A stretch of DNA of 64,000 nt from Zanthoxylum bungeanum. Taxonomy: Eukaryota; Streptophyta; Magnoliopsida; Sapindales; Rutaceae. Below are positions 1-11,178 of this stretch, one piece after another; position 1 is the stretch's first letter, and each line of letters starts with the position of its first letter. The stretch covers positions 252,001 to 316,000 of the forward strand of contig SKCR01007822.1 of assembly GCA_019454045.1 (NCBI GenBank), in the 5' to 3' direction. The position numbers and the translations under genes are program-made. Under the pieces are notes generated by a model that was given only the letters and a program-made list of their open reading frames with translations, was not told the DNA's origin and searched no databases.

Positions 1-258
1 TCACTCGAAAAATCACTGTCATACGACTAAGGGGCGTGCATATCATTTGATTTTTTGTTTTGGTTGTTATTTTCTATAATTCCGCCAATTTTGATTTTGA
101 ATTGAATGCATTTTTAACAATCCAACTCCATTCAAATGACAGATAGAATATGCATCCAGACGACAACTGAAATTTATATTGAGTAGAAGAAAGTCGTTTA
201 TACATCAAGGACTAAGCCTAATTTACAAAAAATAAAAGCCAAAAGAGACAAATGTGCA
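1..258. other. non-coding stretch beyond the antisense ORF
   Basis: No gene is visible. It lies just past the stop codon of the minus-strand antisense ORF and would be its 3' untranslated region, or pol-proximal internal sequence of the same Tat-lineage element. The rest of that element would lie left of the window. Confidence 0.4.
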
Positions 259-2478
259 TCAAGCTTCTTGGCCTTCGACATATACGATTGGATCAACTGG
301 CTGAATGATAGGATCAGTCTCCATTGGTTGCTCTGGTCCGGAATATTCCATGGCTGCCTCAGCAACTCTATCGACTAGTCACCGATCGTCAGTATATCTT
401 CAATTGTCTCAACAACGACCCCTTCAGTCTCTTCAACTGAAACTTCTTTGGGACCGACTTCTTGCCCTCCTTCAGCTTCGGTGTCCTCAATCGACAAAGA
501 GAGACCAGCTTCCAGCCTCTCACCAGCTTCCAGCCTCTCACCCAATGTAATCCATCTTTTAGGATTCCAAGAGCTATGTTCTCCAAACGAATATTGTTTT
601 ATGAGGGTGCACCTATCTTTTACAATGGATTCCATGGCCACTCCTTCCAATCTATCCAACAACTCAGCTTTTTGACCCTCCAGTTCTTCAACACTCTTCT
701 TATAGGCCACCAACTCTGTCGACATAGTTTCTAATCTGGTTTTCATAGCCTTGGCTTTGTTCTCAGCCTCCCTCACCTTCTTCTTTGAATCATCCAGGGC
801 AGCTCTAGCTTCGGCCAGTTCCTTTCGCAATGCTGCATTTGATTTCTCCATGTCCCTAGACTTCTTCAGACTGGCCTCCACATATTTCTGTTGGAAGATG
901 GCACATTCTAGAGTCTACAACACAAAGATGGGATGTTAGTAAACGCCAACAGGGAATTGTGAAATATTCAAGAAGTGGTTACCTCATAGCTTCGAGCGAT
1001 AACTCTCTTTGCCGCCTCTAGTGGTCCCAATGTCAAGAGTCGACATTCGTCTTCTTCCAGCAACAACCCCTCAGCAAACCCGGACACGTTGGATGGATTC
1101 AACATCACTGTAGTGCTCATTGGGATCTTGATAACCACATTCTCCAAATCTTCTTAAGGATTGATCAACTGCTTCCTTTTCTTAGAAGAGTTCCATGCCC
1201 CAGCCGACGCCTTATGGGTAGCCTCCAATGGAAGGATGGACGGAGCATCCCGATTTGGCTGCGGAGGCTCAGTGACTATTTTAACTTCCTTGCCCTTGAC
1301 CTTTTTCTTTCTCCTATTTTCTAGCATTTCTTCGACTGAGGGGATTTTGAACTGACTCGACATCCTCCTCACTGCGCACAAATTTTCCTCAGGGGTTAGA
1401 CTCTACAAAAAGAAAGTTTCCTCGAAGAGGAGCCGACACACCCAAGTAATGAGAAGAACAACCGATATATTTTTGGTCAGGGGCAAGAGGATACCTTCCG
1501 GGTAGAATACCTCATTCCATAGCGAACTCAACCTCAATTTTTTTTCCTCTAAAACTACCCTCCAATTCCTTTTAGGCGGAGGAATACTCAACAAGTAATT
1601 CGTATTTGCTACGACCCCGGGTGTCACGTCGAAGCTACGATTTCGAGCTGAACCTACAAAAGAAAAATCAAACGACGTTAGAAGCACAATGAGTCTACAA
1701 GCAAACAAATAAGATAAGAATGTTATATCCCAATACTCAGGGATTCGATCAGACCCAGTCGACCCAAAAACTCCCTCTCCTCTCACAAAGAAATAGGTCT
1801 TTTTCCATCCCCCTCGGTCATTTGTAGTCAACCCAGTGATCATGTGCTCCCTCTTCTATCGAATGAACAGATGATACCTCTCATTCTCGACAACATGCTC
1901 CTTCAAATAATACGTATACAAAAGATCCTTTACTCCAAAAATAACCCCCAACTCGAATGTCAAACCTCAACTGACTTCAACACCCTCCATGTGTTTGGAA
2001 TTAGTTGGGAAGAGGTTGTCCCATAATGATCTAATACCTCACATATGAGATTAGGGATAGGAAACCTAAACCCATCTACGAAAGGGCGTTCGTAGAACCC
2101 GATCCACCCAGGAACCTTATAATCTATACATTCGGTCGACAAGGCCAATCTCACTTGGACCGACTCGGGGAATCGATATTTTATCTTCATCTCCCTCATG
2201 GTCCTTTCGGTCACTCGACTAGGTGGATTTTTGGTCAATATATTGGTCGGCTCGTTTGTACTGGGTTGTCCACCCGACTCTGCATGAATTACTCGTAGTG
2301 GTGGCACGTCCTTAGGGATGCCTAAAAGGGGTTCTGCCGACGCGACAGTCAGAATATCTTCATCTCTACTAAATCCTTCTCCATCATACATCCTATATAA
2401 GGAGATAACCCGCAAGGGCGAGCCTGCATACATCTCCATCAGTGTATCACTTGAGCTCAAGCAGCCCTCAGACGACAT
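259..2478 (-). pseudogene. antisense ORF of a Tat-type Ty3/gypsy element, decayed and intron-containing
   Basis: Read right to left from the ATG at 2478. The first ~170 residues contain a region resembling the 'putative gypsy type transposon' domain (PF04195): a PGWIGFYERPF stretch, then RFPIPNLICEVLDHYG and a QLIPNTWR motif. The matching continuation (ELGVIFGVKDLL, then GGWKKTYFFVRG) sits in another frame around 1960, so there is a frameshift plus a TAG near 1850. Further exons follow: basic KKKVKGKEVK near 1270 and a heptad-rich coiled coil at 881-560. A clean GT-AG intron of 68 bp fits 982-915, and TTTTGTAG acceptors near 1660 and 1405 suggest two more. An in-frame TAA near 1155 and another frameshift near 380 precede the final stop at 261-259. 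Function is unknown; Tat elements are known to carry antisense ORFs between pol and the 3' LTR. Confidence 0.7.
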
Positions 2479-3017
2479 ATCAATTCACTCTACAAAGAAT
2501 AAATCAACCTAAAACCAATTTGACAGAAGATCAAACCCAAATTTCACACAAATACAATCCCAAAAATCCCCAAACCAATTAAAGATCAAAGTCCCTATTC
2601 TAGCCAAGAACAACAAGTTGAATCTACCTTATGAACAAATTGAAGAATTGAAGAACACGAGGAAAGAAATGAAGAATACCTTGAATTCGACGAGAGCGCT
2701 CCAACCTTACGACTTGAGAAGGAATTTTGCAAATGAAACGAATAAAACCCCTCGAGGCTCTTTATACTCTTCCTCATTTTGGCGCGTCATTTTCCCGCCA
2801 AAAAAGCTTCGATATTAACGCTACATTTATTATAATTTATGAAATCGAGGTAAGCAAGAACCACTCGACGCCCAAATAAGAACATTATCGGCTGAATACC
2901 CCTGCAATACTGTCACAAAGATCCCCATGTCCAAATGTAGGCTCCATCGCTTGACCCGCATGATAAAATATATTCAACGGTGTAATGTTAGATCCGCAGT
3001 AGACGCGTTGCCTCAAG
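2479..3017. other. 5' leader and promoter side of the antisense ORF
   Basis: No coding region. It contains the leader of the minus-strand ORF, its TATA box and two E2F-like sites (entered separately), then unremarkable sequence up to the tandem array. Confidence 0.5.
2761..2805 (-). promoter_or_regulatory. TATA box with two E2F-like sites, antisense ORF promoter
   Basis: On the minus strand a TATAAA box occupies 2766-2761, about 285 bp before the ORF start. Just upstream are CGCGCCAAAA (2786-2777) and TTTTTTGGCGGGAAAA (2805-2790). The second matches the plant/animal E2F consensus TTTSSCGS with flanking A residues. Spacing and orientation fit a core promoter. No binding data are implied. Confidence 0.6.
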
Positions 3018-3900
3018 TCGAGTCAAGTCAAGACTTGGAGCTTTACCTGTTCCAGTCCAGACAACATGAAAGCTCAACTTGGTTTCTATTCAGCACCAGT
3101 CAAATGGCGGAACTCCTGGCCTTCATCAGGTCCAATCGACGGAAACATTCCCCAATTGGCTCATGATTGAGTCAAGTTCAGACCTGGACCTTCATCTGGT
3201 CCGGACGACATGTAGGATCAACTTGGTTCCTATTCGGCACCAGTTAAATGGCAAAAATCCTGGCCTTCATCAGGTCCAATCGATGGGAATATTCCCCAAT
3301 TGGCTCATGATTGAGTCAAGTTCAGACCTGAACCTTCATCTGGTCCGGACGACATGTAGGCTCAACTTGGTTCCTATTCAGCACCAGTCAAATGGCGAAA
3401 CTTTTGGCCTTCATCAGGTCCAATCGACAGGAACATTCCCCAATTGGCTCATGATTGAGTAAAGTTCAGACCTGGACCTTCATCTGGTCCGGATGACATT
3501 TAGGCTCGACTAGGTTCCTATTCGGCACTAGTCAAGTGGCTGAACTCCTGGCCGTCATCAGGTCCATTCGATAGGAACATTCCCCAATTGGCTCATGATT
3601 GAGTCAAGTTCAGACCTGGACCTTCATCTGGTCCAGACGTCATAAAGGCTCCATTGGTCCTCTGACCAATCGTGCGAAGTATGTCAAAAAATATCATTCG
3701 GTTTTGTCGACTGAGACGTATCAAGGCAAGTTGAAGATATGGACCAACCTTGGTCCAGGCGACATGAAGGCTCCACTGGTCTTCTGACCAGTCGTATGAA
3801 GTATACCCGAGAACATCATCTGATTCTGTTCACTGAGGACATCCATCTCGACTTATGTCGAGTCGAATTCAAGACTTATACAATACTGTCCAGACGACAT
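3018..3900 (+). repeat. 144-bp tandem repeat array in the 3' UTR of the Tat-type element
   Basis: The anchor TCATGATTGAGTCAAGTTC recurs at 3161, 3305, 3449 and 3593, an exact 144-bp period. Each unit carries GACCTGGACCTTCATCTGG and CCTTCATCAGGTCCA. More divergent relatives of the unit extend to about 3900 (CCATTGGTCCTCTGACCA, then CCACTGGTCTTCTGACCA). Because 144 is divisible by three, one frame stays open through several units, but the reading is repetitive and probably not a protein. Position just before the polypurine tract fits the hypervariable, repeat-rich 3' UTR known from Tat-lineage elements. Confidence 0.85.
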
Positions 3901-4063
3901 TGAAGATACTCAATCACATTCTGGTCCAAACAACGAAGTCATTACTATAACACGTAGAGTGCTTAGATCTTTATTTAACCCATGCTTTCGGCGAGTAGTC
4001 TTACCCGTTTTGTTTCAGACGACATGACCAACGATTACTCTCCAAGCCGATGATTCATCGACT

Positions 4064-4082
4064 TAGAGAGTAGGGAACAAAC
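4064..4082 (+). other. polypurine tract of the Tat-type element
   Basis: Purine-rich AGAGAGTAGGGAACAAAC ends one base before the TG that opens the LTR. This is the expected plus-strand primer and implies that sequence to the left is the 3' end of an internal region. Confidence 0.65.
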
Positions 4083-4785
4083 TGTACGGACCTAATTTGG
4101 GCTAAAGGTATTTTTGACTTTTCGCTTCAGGCCCAACATCAAATGTGACCCGATTCCCCTTAACAGTTCCCAAAATAGACTCAAGGCCCAATTACATTCT
4201 CAGGCCCACACACAAAAGGAAGGCCCAACATTCATCACTCATCAATCTAAAGGACCTAAGACTCTCAGTGGAAGCCCATTTTTTATTGGTCCAAGTTATT
4301 TCACAAGCCCATACCCAAGAAAATATCTTACCTAAGTAGCATCCTAAACTCATCATGTTCCAACCCACGAAACACTCGGACTCACAACTACCCCCATGAA
4401 TAAACCGTTTCCAGCATCAAACGGATGAGTAATTAAATGCATTAAATACACACGTCTCTCGAATGCATATATATAAGAGAAGAAGTCTACAAGGAAAATG
4501 AGGAACTCTCAACTTAGTCATATTCTCTCCAAAGCCATCAGAACCACCAACCTACCGCCCTCATGGCAACCCACTGGGGTCAAGGTAATCTCTGATCTTG
4601 CTCCTCCTCCTATGGCATTAACAACTCTTTTCCACTACTGACTTGGGCGTCGGAGTGCCTACGACACCCACCACACCGGTGGGAAGACTCTCCACGCTCA
4701 CTCTACCTTTTGTTTTACAGGATCGCTAGTGCCCCCAACCAACAGATTCTCGATTGTGGACCTCGGGTGAAAACCAGCGTCTACA
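4083..4785 (+). mobile_element. Tat-type Ty3/gypsy LTR
   Basis: A ~700-bp LTR, opening TGTACGGACC after a polypurine tract and closing CAGCGTCTACA. The U3 is rich in GGCCCAA motifs; a TATATATAAG box lies at 4467-4476; the U5 carries ACTTGGGCGTCGGAGTG, familiar from Tat LTRs. The following bases (GCTATTATAGTGGAAC) resemble a degraded primer-binding site, and gag begins 70 bp later. Both flanks are internal retrotransposon sequence: 3' UTR on the left, gag on the right. End positions are inferred without a second LTR copy. Confidence 0.65.
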
Positions 4786-4857
4786 GCTATTATAGTGGAA
4801 CATTGGGTTAGGAAGAAAAGAAGACTAGTAAAGAAGCTGATCTCAAGAAGCACACGA

Positions 4858-5742
4858 ATGAACAACACTGAAAGTTCCTGAATGGACCAACTTGAAAACA
4901 CTGTAAATAATTTAGCGGAACAACTGCGGACTCTGATCAATGCCATGGCCAATCATGTAGTAACTCAGACACCAAGGGTCGAGACTAGTGAGAAGAAGTG
5001 TGAGGAGCTCCAAAATTAGACAATTGGAGAGAATCCCACACTAGATATGAAGAGGACATGGCAGAATATTCGAGGGAAAAATGGCCAGATCCCAAGCCGA
5101 GGCTGTCAGGCTGAACTGCAAAGGTTGAAGGAACATATGAAGGTTGTGGCCCAGAAAATGAAAAGCAAGAATGAGGTCCTACTGGATTATAATGCCATGG
5201 CATTTAAGGTGCAGCTACCCATCCAGTTTAAGATGCCTGAAATGATGAAGTTTAATGGGAACCGAGACCCAAATGTGCATATTCGACAATATGTATCTTT
5301 GATGAATGCCACTAGGCTGTTTGAACGTCAAGTTTTGAAAATATTTGGTATGTCATTGGAAAGAGCATCTGTTGTGTGATACCATAGCCTGGAAGACAAT
5401 AGGGAAGATGATTGGAAAACACTGGTCGAAGCCTTCCTTAGTTAGTACGTCACAGTAATGGAGATAGATGTGTCACTTCGAGACTCAGAGAACACCAAAC
5501 AGAAGTCCGAAGAAAGCTTCAAATAATACATGGACCGTTGGAGGAGTTAACTATTGAATATGCAAACTAAGCCCTCAGAAAAGGATCAAATAAAGATGAT
5601 CATCAAGGGCACCAAACCCTCCATCTATAACAAGTTGATGAGGATGACCTCCATTATTTCGGATTTCCGACAGTTGAAGGAGACTATCATGGACATAAAA
5701 GAAGAAAAAAATAGAGTATAAGAAGCCTCACAATATAAATGA
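4858..5742 (+). pseudogene. Ty3/gypsy (Tat-type) gag remnant
   Basis: A single frame reads as retrotransposon Gag (PF03732-like): an N-terminal coiled region, FKMPEMMKFNGNRDPNVHI, then LEDNREDDWKTLVEAF and PSEKDQIKMIIKG. About seven nonsense codons interrupt it, near 4876, 5018, 5377, 5443, 5524, 5548 and 5719, but no frameshift is needed. Most fit one C-to-T or G-to-A change from the residue expected in the family (for example TGG to TGA before YHSLED). There is no zinc knuckle, protease or RT downstream, so the element is truncated near 5.75 kb. Confidence 0.75.
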
Positions 5743-6195
5743 CATGGCTAAAATATGTCTGGCCATACATAAATGACATCTAGACAAGGATATTTTGGGA
5801 TTTCTCAATACTAAATCTTATAATTCCTTGAACCTTTAGACGCATTGCTATAAAAGACTCATCATCCGACTAGATGTAAAAATACAATATCTACACATCG
5901 GAGAGACAAGAATTTGTCCAAAGACTGTATGCTTTCCTAAGTGACTTGATTTGCACCATTTTATATAAAATCTTGTATCATTTCACTTATGTCCATTGAC
6001 TTAAAAATGATATCTACTCAGAGACGGGTTGTCCCTTGATAAATAATTATGACCCAAATGACATCTACTCACATAAGGGTATGTTTTTCTTTATCTTTTT
6101 TTTTTTCCTTTTACATTTGTTGTTGTTCAATTATGAAGTAAATTGAATGTGTCTGTACTCTTAATAGTTCGTATTAAGCAATTCTTTTTTTTATA
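5743..6195. other. AT-rich intergenic DNA
   Basis: No gene, repeat or RNA signal recognised between the gag remnant and the first MITE. Confidence 0.4.
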
Positions 6196-6204
6196 TATAT
6201 AAAT

Positions 6205-6388
6205 GAGAAATGCTAACGAGTGTTATAAGGGTACTTGTTAAGAATCCATTTAAGGAAAGTTTTCATGAGAAAAATGAAAACATAATTAATGTTTTGACAA
6301 TTTTTTATATTTCCCATAAAAATGATGTGAAAACTTTCCTAAAATAAATTCTTAATGAGTATCATTAAGGTACTCGTTAGCATGACTC
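6205..6388. mobile_element. Mutator-like foldback MITE
   Basis: A 184-bp element whose arms are near-complete inverted repeats about 60 bp long (outer ATGCTAACGAGT, inner GGAAAGTTTTCA). It is flanked by a perfect 9-bp duplication TATATAAAT (6196-6204 and 6389-6397), which is the size typical of Mutator-like transposition. No coding capacity. Confidence 0.9.
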
Positions 6389-6397
6389 TATATAAAT

Positions 6398-7191
6398 TTA
6401 TCCATTATTGAATTATACGAGAACATGGGCTCAGAATTTATGTCAATATTTTTATGTAAATGGAAGATCATGGTCTCCTAATTATTTATTAGCATTGATA
6501 TGGTTGGTGAAAATTGTTTAGATTGACCAATAAATTATTTTCCCATTAATGCTTGAAAATTTCTTTTGGTCTTTGTGATTAGTTGGTTGATTAGATAAAT
6601 TATAATTAATAAGAGGACTTTCCTCTGATCAGATTAATTAATTAATGCAGTAAAAGCTTTATACAAACACAAAATAAAAAAATACCAGAAATATAATGTA
6701 AATTAATGAAGAAACATTCTCTTATTCCCTTATTACATAAAAATTAAATATACAAAAAAAAAAAAAAATTGTTGAGAAAAAAAGTACAAAAATTCGTTAA
6801 CTACAAATATTTTGCACCCTAAATGAGTTAAAATTAAACAACTCCTTTAAATGGTTAAAAAATTAATATATTTGTTCCACCAAAACTAATTTAGAATCCA
6901 AAAACCTCTAAATTAATATGTTATTAAACGTAATGGATGGATAAATCGAAATATATTTTTAAGCCCTTACCTCCTCAATGATCAAATCCAGATACGAAAT
7001 CTTATTAATTAATTTATTTTTTTAATAAATGTAAAGGGTGGGTGAACTCAAATATATTTTCAAGTCTTTATTTCCCCAAGATTAGAATCAGGATGACAAT
7101 TTTTAGTTGATGCTTGAAAATTAACTCGAATACGCTCGTGGAGATGACCTATTAAATGGATGGATTTTTTTTTATCATAGATATATATATA
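6398..7191. other. AT-rich intergenic DNA
   Basis: Homopolymer-rich sequence with no supported gene or element between the MITE and solo LTR A1. Confidence 0.4.
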
Positions 7192-7196
7192 CATAT

Positions 7197-9726
7197 TGTT
7201 AGGGTTGGTGCTCCGAGTGCCAATCCGAATCGTATTTATGTCTGATTCATATGAATACGAACAATTCATTTTTCCATAATATTACTTATTTATGTTAGTA
7301 TTTCTTGCTTTTATATACATATTCTATCTAATTACGATTAGATTGAAACTAAATATGATTTAGTGATATGTATATATTCGACAAAGACCCGATAATATAT
7401 TTGTAGTGCGCAGTTATAAAGTAGTTTGTAATTAACATTGAGAAGTGTCACTACTAGAAGTATATTATCAAATAAAGTTTATGGTCAAGATTTACTAACA
7501 CGGGTCGGTTAGTAAAATCCGCTGAGACCAATACATGTCGTATATCGAGACTTGGTCCGATGGTTTATCCCAATGAACCATGAGTCTTGGGAGACTCGTA
7601 TAGACATGTAAGTGTTTATTTGATAAACACTGAACGACTCACCGAAGATTTCCTAATAGATGGTACACCAACGTCAATAGGAATCTTCTCGAGTCGAGTA
7701 GCATAGTGGTCATTTGACTTGAGATACCACTGTTGATATATGAGATATCATCCACACTTTGATGGCAGTCATGTCACCGATCTATTAAGATCAGACCTCC
7801 GCCTGTTCGTTGGGTGTGGACTGATGCTCATGATATCCTGTGAGTATCAGATAGAATCAGTTAGTCCTGTATACAGGGCATATGTATCAGGAACGCATTT
7901 GCGATCTAGTAAATCCATGGTCGTGGTATAGTTCGGAAGCGAGTTCCGAGTGTTATTTATAAATCATAAATTTAAAAGTCGATTATATTATACCTTAGGG
8001 ATTTGACGTTCTTATATCTATCATCGGTATAATATTGATAGCCTGTGACGGAGGGATTATACGTATGTAATGACCTCGACTTGCATAGTTTAGCGAGATT
8101 ATCCGTGGTCGTCATAATTCATGAGTGGGTGAATTATGGACATGAAATTGGATTCCGTGACGGGTAAACCTAAACTTAGAGAGTCTCACAATTTGAAGTG
8201 TACTCGTTGAGCACTTGAGCAACGTGTTATGAATAATATAGATTATTCATAATACTTCACCAAATTAAATGAGTTAATTCCAATCGTTTAAACGGTTAAA
8301 CGAAAATACATGCATTAGGGGCATTTCAGTCAATTAATAATTAATGTATATTTGTATTTGATACAAAATTTGATTTGATACATATTAATTAATTGTCAAA
8401 TGAGACTTTGACGCATGCCATTAATATATGTATTTGTTATTTAATGTAAACAAAAATACATATATAATAGTAATCGCATTAATTAATTATTTAGATGTTT
8501 AAATGTTAAATATCTAGATAATTAAATTATTCCAATATTACATAATTTTTATGCAATATGTTTGATTATTATTGGTTACAAGTGGCATGATTTTATTAAG
8601 TTTAAAGTTTACAAATTGAATTTGTTAACTTAAAGGTTATTATTATTAATTAATTAGATTAATTGACCAAATGACCAAAATACCATTCTTTCTCTCCCTA
8701 AGTCGGTTTGGCCTTGATATTTAAAGATGAAAATTTTATTTTCTCATTTCATAAGAAGTCATGGCCGAACCTATCTCCATAAAAAAGTTCCCAAAATTTT
8801 CTTGAAGATACAAGGAAGAAAGTGAAGAAATTCAAGAAAAAATTTAAGGAAATTACAAGATTTGGAGGTAATCTTCAATAATCTTAAACTTAGAATGCTT
8901 GTTTCCTGTTCTTGAATATCTAGAATAGTTATAGGGTTTCTTCATTTCTTAGATTTTGGGGCTTTTTGATTTGAAGGATGAATTTGGAGGTTAGATGCAT
9001 GTATGAAGTTAGATGAGATAATATGATTGTAATATTAGTTCAATTTGTTCATTTGATGACTTTTTGTCATTCTAGAGTGTTATGACCACTCTTGTAACTC
9101 ATAGAATTGTTCTTGAGTTCTTCATAGGTGGTGGATTTGGTTGGTGTTAATGTTGATATGATTAATGTTGAGAAAATTGGATTTAAAGCATGAAAAATGA
9201 TATTTTTAGTTACCAAATCAGATTTGGAAATTCTGTAATTTTGGTGATGAAAAGTATGTTGTATAAATGTATTGGATGTGTTTTGGGCATTGGAACAATT
9301 TCCGGAAATTATTTCGGAGTTGAAATATGCAAAAACGGCGAAAAACGACGTCACCGGGTGAGTTTCGGGCTTACTAGGTGTCCTCTATCCAAATAGTGAA
9401 TTAGCCAATGTGTCTGTTTGGGTAGCCCATGAACTGTCCAAGTACTATTGGGGCTGACCTGGGAAGCCCCCATGTGTATTGGTTGGTCGGTTCGGACAAA
9501 AAACGCGTTTTATGCCATTTTGCGGAAAAACGTTTTCGTAAAAATTTCGCGATATTTCTAATCTATTTATGTCGTATTTGATATTGAATAAATATATTTA
9601 GGTGAAATATGAATGAATTATTCATATTAGATATTAAATGATTTATTTGGTAATTTTAAAAGTTTTTAAAGTTACAATTTCACTCGAACCGTACGTTTCC
9701 GCTGCTCCCGCGCTAAAACCCCAACA
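7197..9726 (+). mobile_element. solo LTR A1 (copia-type, ~2.5 kb)
   Basis: Begins TGTTAGGGTT and ends AACCCCAACA, a near-perfect terminal inverted pair, and is flanked by the 5-bp duplication CATAT (7192-7196 and 9727-9731). It is homologous end to end to solo LTR A2 and shares conserved blocks with the LTR of copia element C, which supports a copia assignment. No internal region adjoins either end, so it is a product of LTR-LTR recombination. It ends 98 bp from the stop codon of the ERF gene. Confidence 0.92.
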
Positions 9727-9824
9727 CATATAATAATGTCAAGATATTTAAAATTATTTTATTTTTTATTGGATGATTAAAATCACAAAAATTTTATTGG
9801 CCATATATTATCCAAAAAAAAATA

Positions 9825-10346
9825 TTAATCCCATATGGAGTCGACCTGCATATCATTTTCCCACGACTCACAAACTTCAACAATATCACCCAAAACCATT
9901 TGCTCCGTCGACCAAAACGTCCCGGCGGCCAAGTCCATCCACATATTCGGCGAATCCAACGGCGACTCATTGATCGCCTGTATTTGACTCGGAGATAATC
10001 CAACCCTAACAGGACCCAAGCTACAAGTCTCTAGAGCTCCAGGAAGATTAGGTTTCCTGAAACTCAAGGCCGCTTCCTGAGCTGCAAGTTGAACGTCTTC
10101 AGGTTTCGAACTCTCCGGTCTTGGAAGAGATTCAGCGAGTTCAGGAAAGTTGAGCCGGGCCCCATTACGTCCCCGGAAGTGCAACGCCGCCACGTCATAG
10201 GCCGCGGCGGCCATTTCAGGTGAGTCATAGCTTCCAAGCCAGATTCTTGTTTTGGTTCCTGGCTGCCGAATTTCGGACACCCATTTGCCCCATTTTCTCC
10301 GGCGGACGCCTCTGTAATTAGCTGATTGGTTATTGTAATTTTCCAT
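9825..10346 (-). CDS. DREB-type AP2/ERF transcription factor
   Basis: Intact intron-less ORF of 173 residues. One AP2/ERF DNA-binding domain occupies about residues 10-68 ([17 protein letters not shown], then [20 protein letters not shown], ending LNFPE). The WV in WVSEIR is the DREB-type residue at domain position 14; position 19 is Q instead of the usual E. The [13 protein letters not shown] segment followed by [11 protein letters not shown] resembles DREB A-4/TINY-like proteins, so binding to DRE/CRT-like GCCGAC elements is expected but not shown. The C-terminus is acidic and aromatic (VCESWENDM), as in activation regions. The start is the only ATG before the domain; the leader is Asn-rich and just nine residues long. 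It is the only convincing host gene here. A solo LTR abuts its 3' side. Confidence 0.95.
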   Translation of the reverse strand: MENYNNQSANYRGVRRRKWGKWVSEIRQPGTKTRIWLGSYDSPEMAAAAYDVAALHFRGRNGARLNFPELAESLPRPESSKPEDVQLAAQEAALSFRKPNLPGALETCSLGPVRVGLSPSQIQAINESPLDSPNMWMDLAAGTFWSTEQMVLGDIVEVCESWENDMQVDSIWD

Positions 10347-11178
10347 GGCTAGAAGTGATTTTGGAGTGAGGGTTTATTTATAGAATAAGTGAATTATGGT
10401 TTGAACTTGGAAGTGAAGTGAAGTAAGCTTCCGAGTAGCTACGTTTGTGCGAACGTGCTGGCATTGAATTCATGTATAATATATACTTACACTTTTCTTT
10501 TTAGGGTTCTACAAATTTTTTTTTTTTTTTTTTTTGCCGACCCGACGATCCGATCCGTGCGGATTTTAAAAAAATTAAGATTTTTTCGGGTTAATCCGAC
10601 ATGACTTGATATTTATGAGTTGGATTACGAGTTTGATATTGAAATCCGACCCGACCTGACCTGATACGATAAGATTTTTATTATTTTAATTTCTAAAATT
10701 CTTATTATTTTTCAAAAAAATTTATTATTTTTCAAAAAAATTTACTATTACTCAATTTGTTTATTACTTTTGTTGTTTTGAAATTTTATATATATGATAA
10801 TTTTTGGGTTATAAAATAATTAGTATTTATATTTCTAAATAATTAATACATTAAAAAATTTCTTTTTTTTTGCCGACCCGACTGGACCCGATGAGTTTCA
10901 CATCTCAAATTTCGGATTCTAATTTTTCCGACCCGCATGATCCGACTAGATCGAATCTCACAAAATTCAAAAAAAAAAAAAAAAAAACAGACCCAATTTA
11001 TGAAGATCCCCTATTTCTTATTGATTTATTTCAATTTTAAACGATGCAATCACATCAATGTCATGTCACGTTGCTATATATTTTAGAAGGAAAAAGCTAC
11101 TTATGTTATGAATTTAGTGTCCGAATTGAAATCAGCAATTTCAAAATCACATCATTTTTTATTTGGACAAAATAATAA
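10347..11178. other. ERF upstream region and degenerate CCGACCCGA-rich repeat
   Basis: The first ~150 bp are the putative ERF promoter; a minus-strand CTATAAATA (10383-10375) lies only ~29 bp before the ATG, which would leave almost no leader, so it may not be the functional TATA. From about 10519 to 10995 the sequence alternates poly-T/poly-A runs with copies of CCGACCCGA and GATCCGA-like words, suggesting an old non-autonomous transposon whose ends I cannot define. Confidence 0.4.

Noticed and set aside
3079..3462. 127-codon open frame over the 144-bp repeats
   Set aside because: Stays open because the period is a multiple of three; no start context or domain.
10375..10383. TATA box of the ERF gene
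   Set aside because: Only ~29 bp before the ATG, leaving almost no leader; not annotated as functional.
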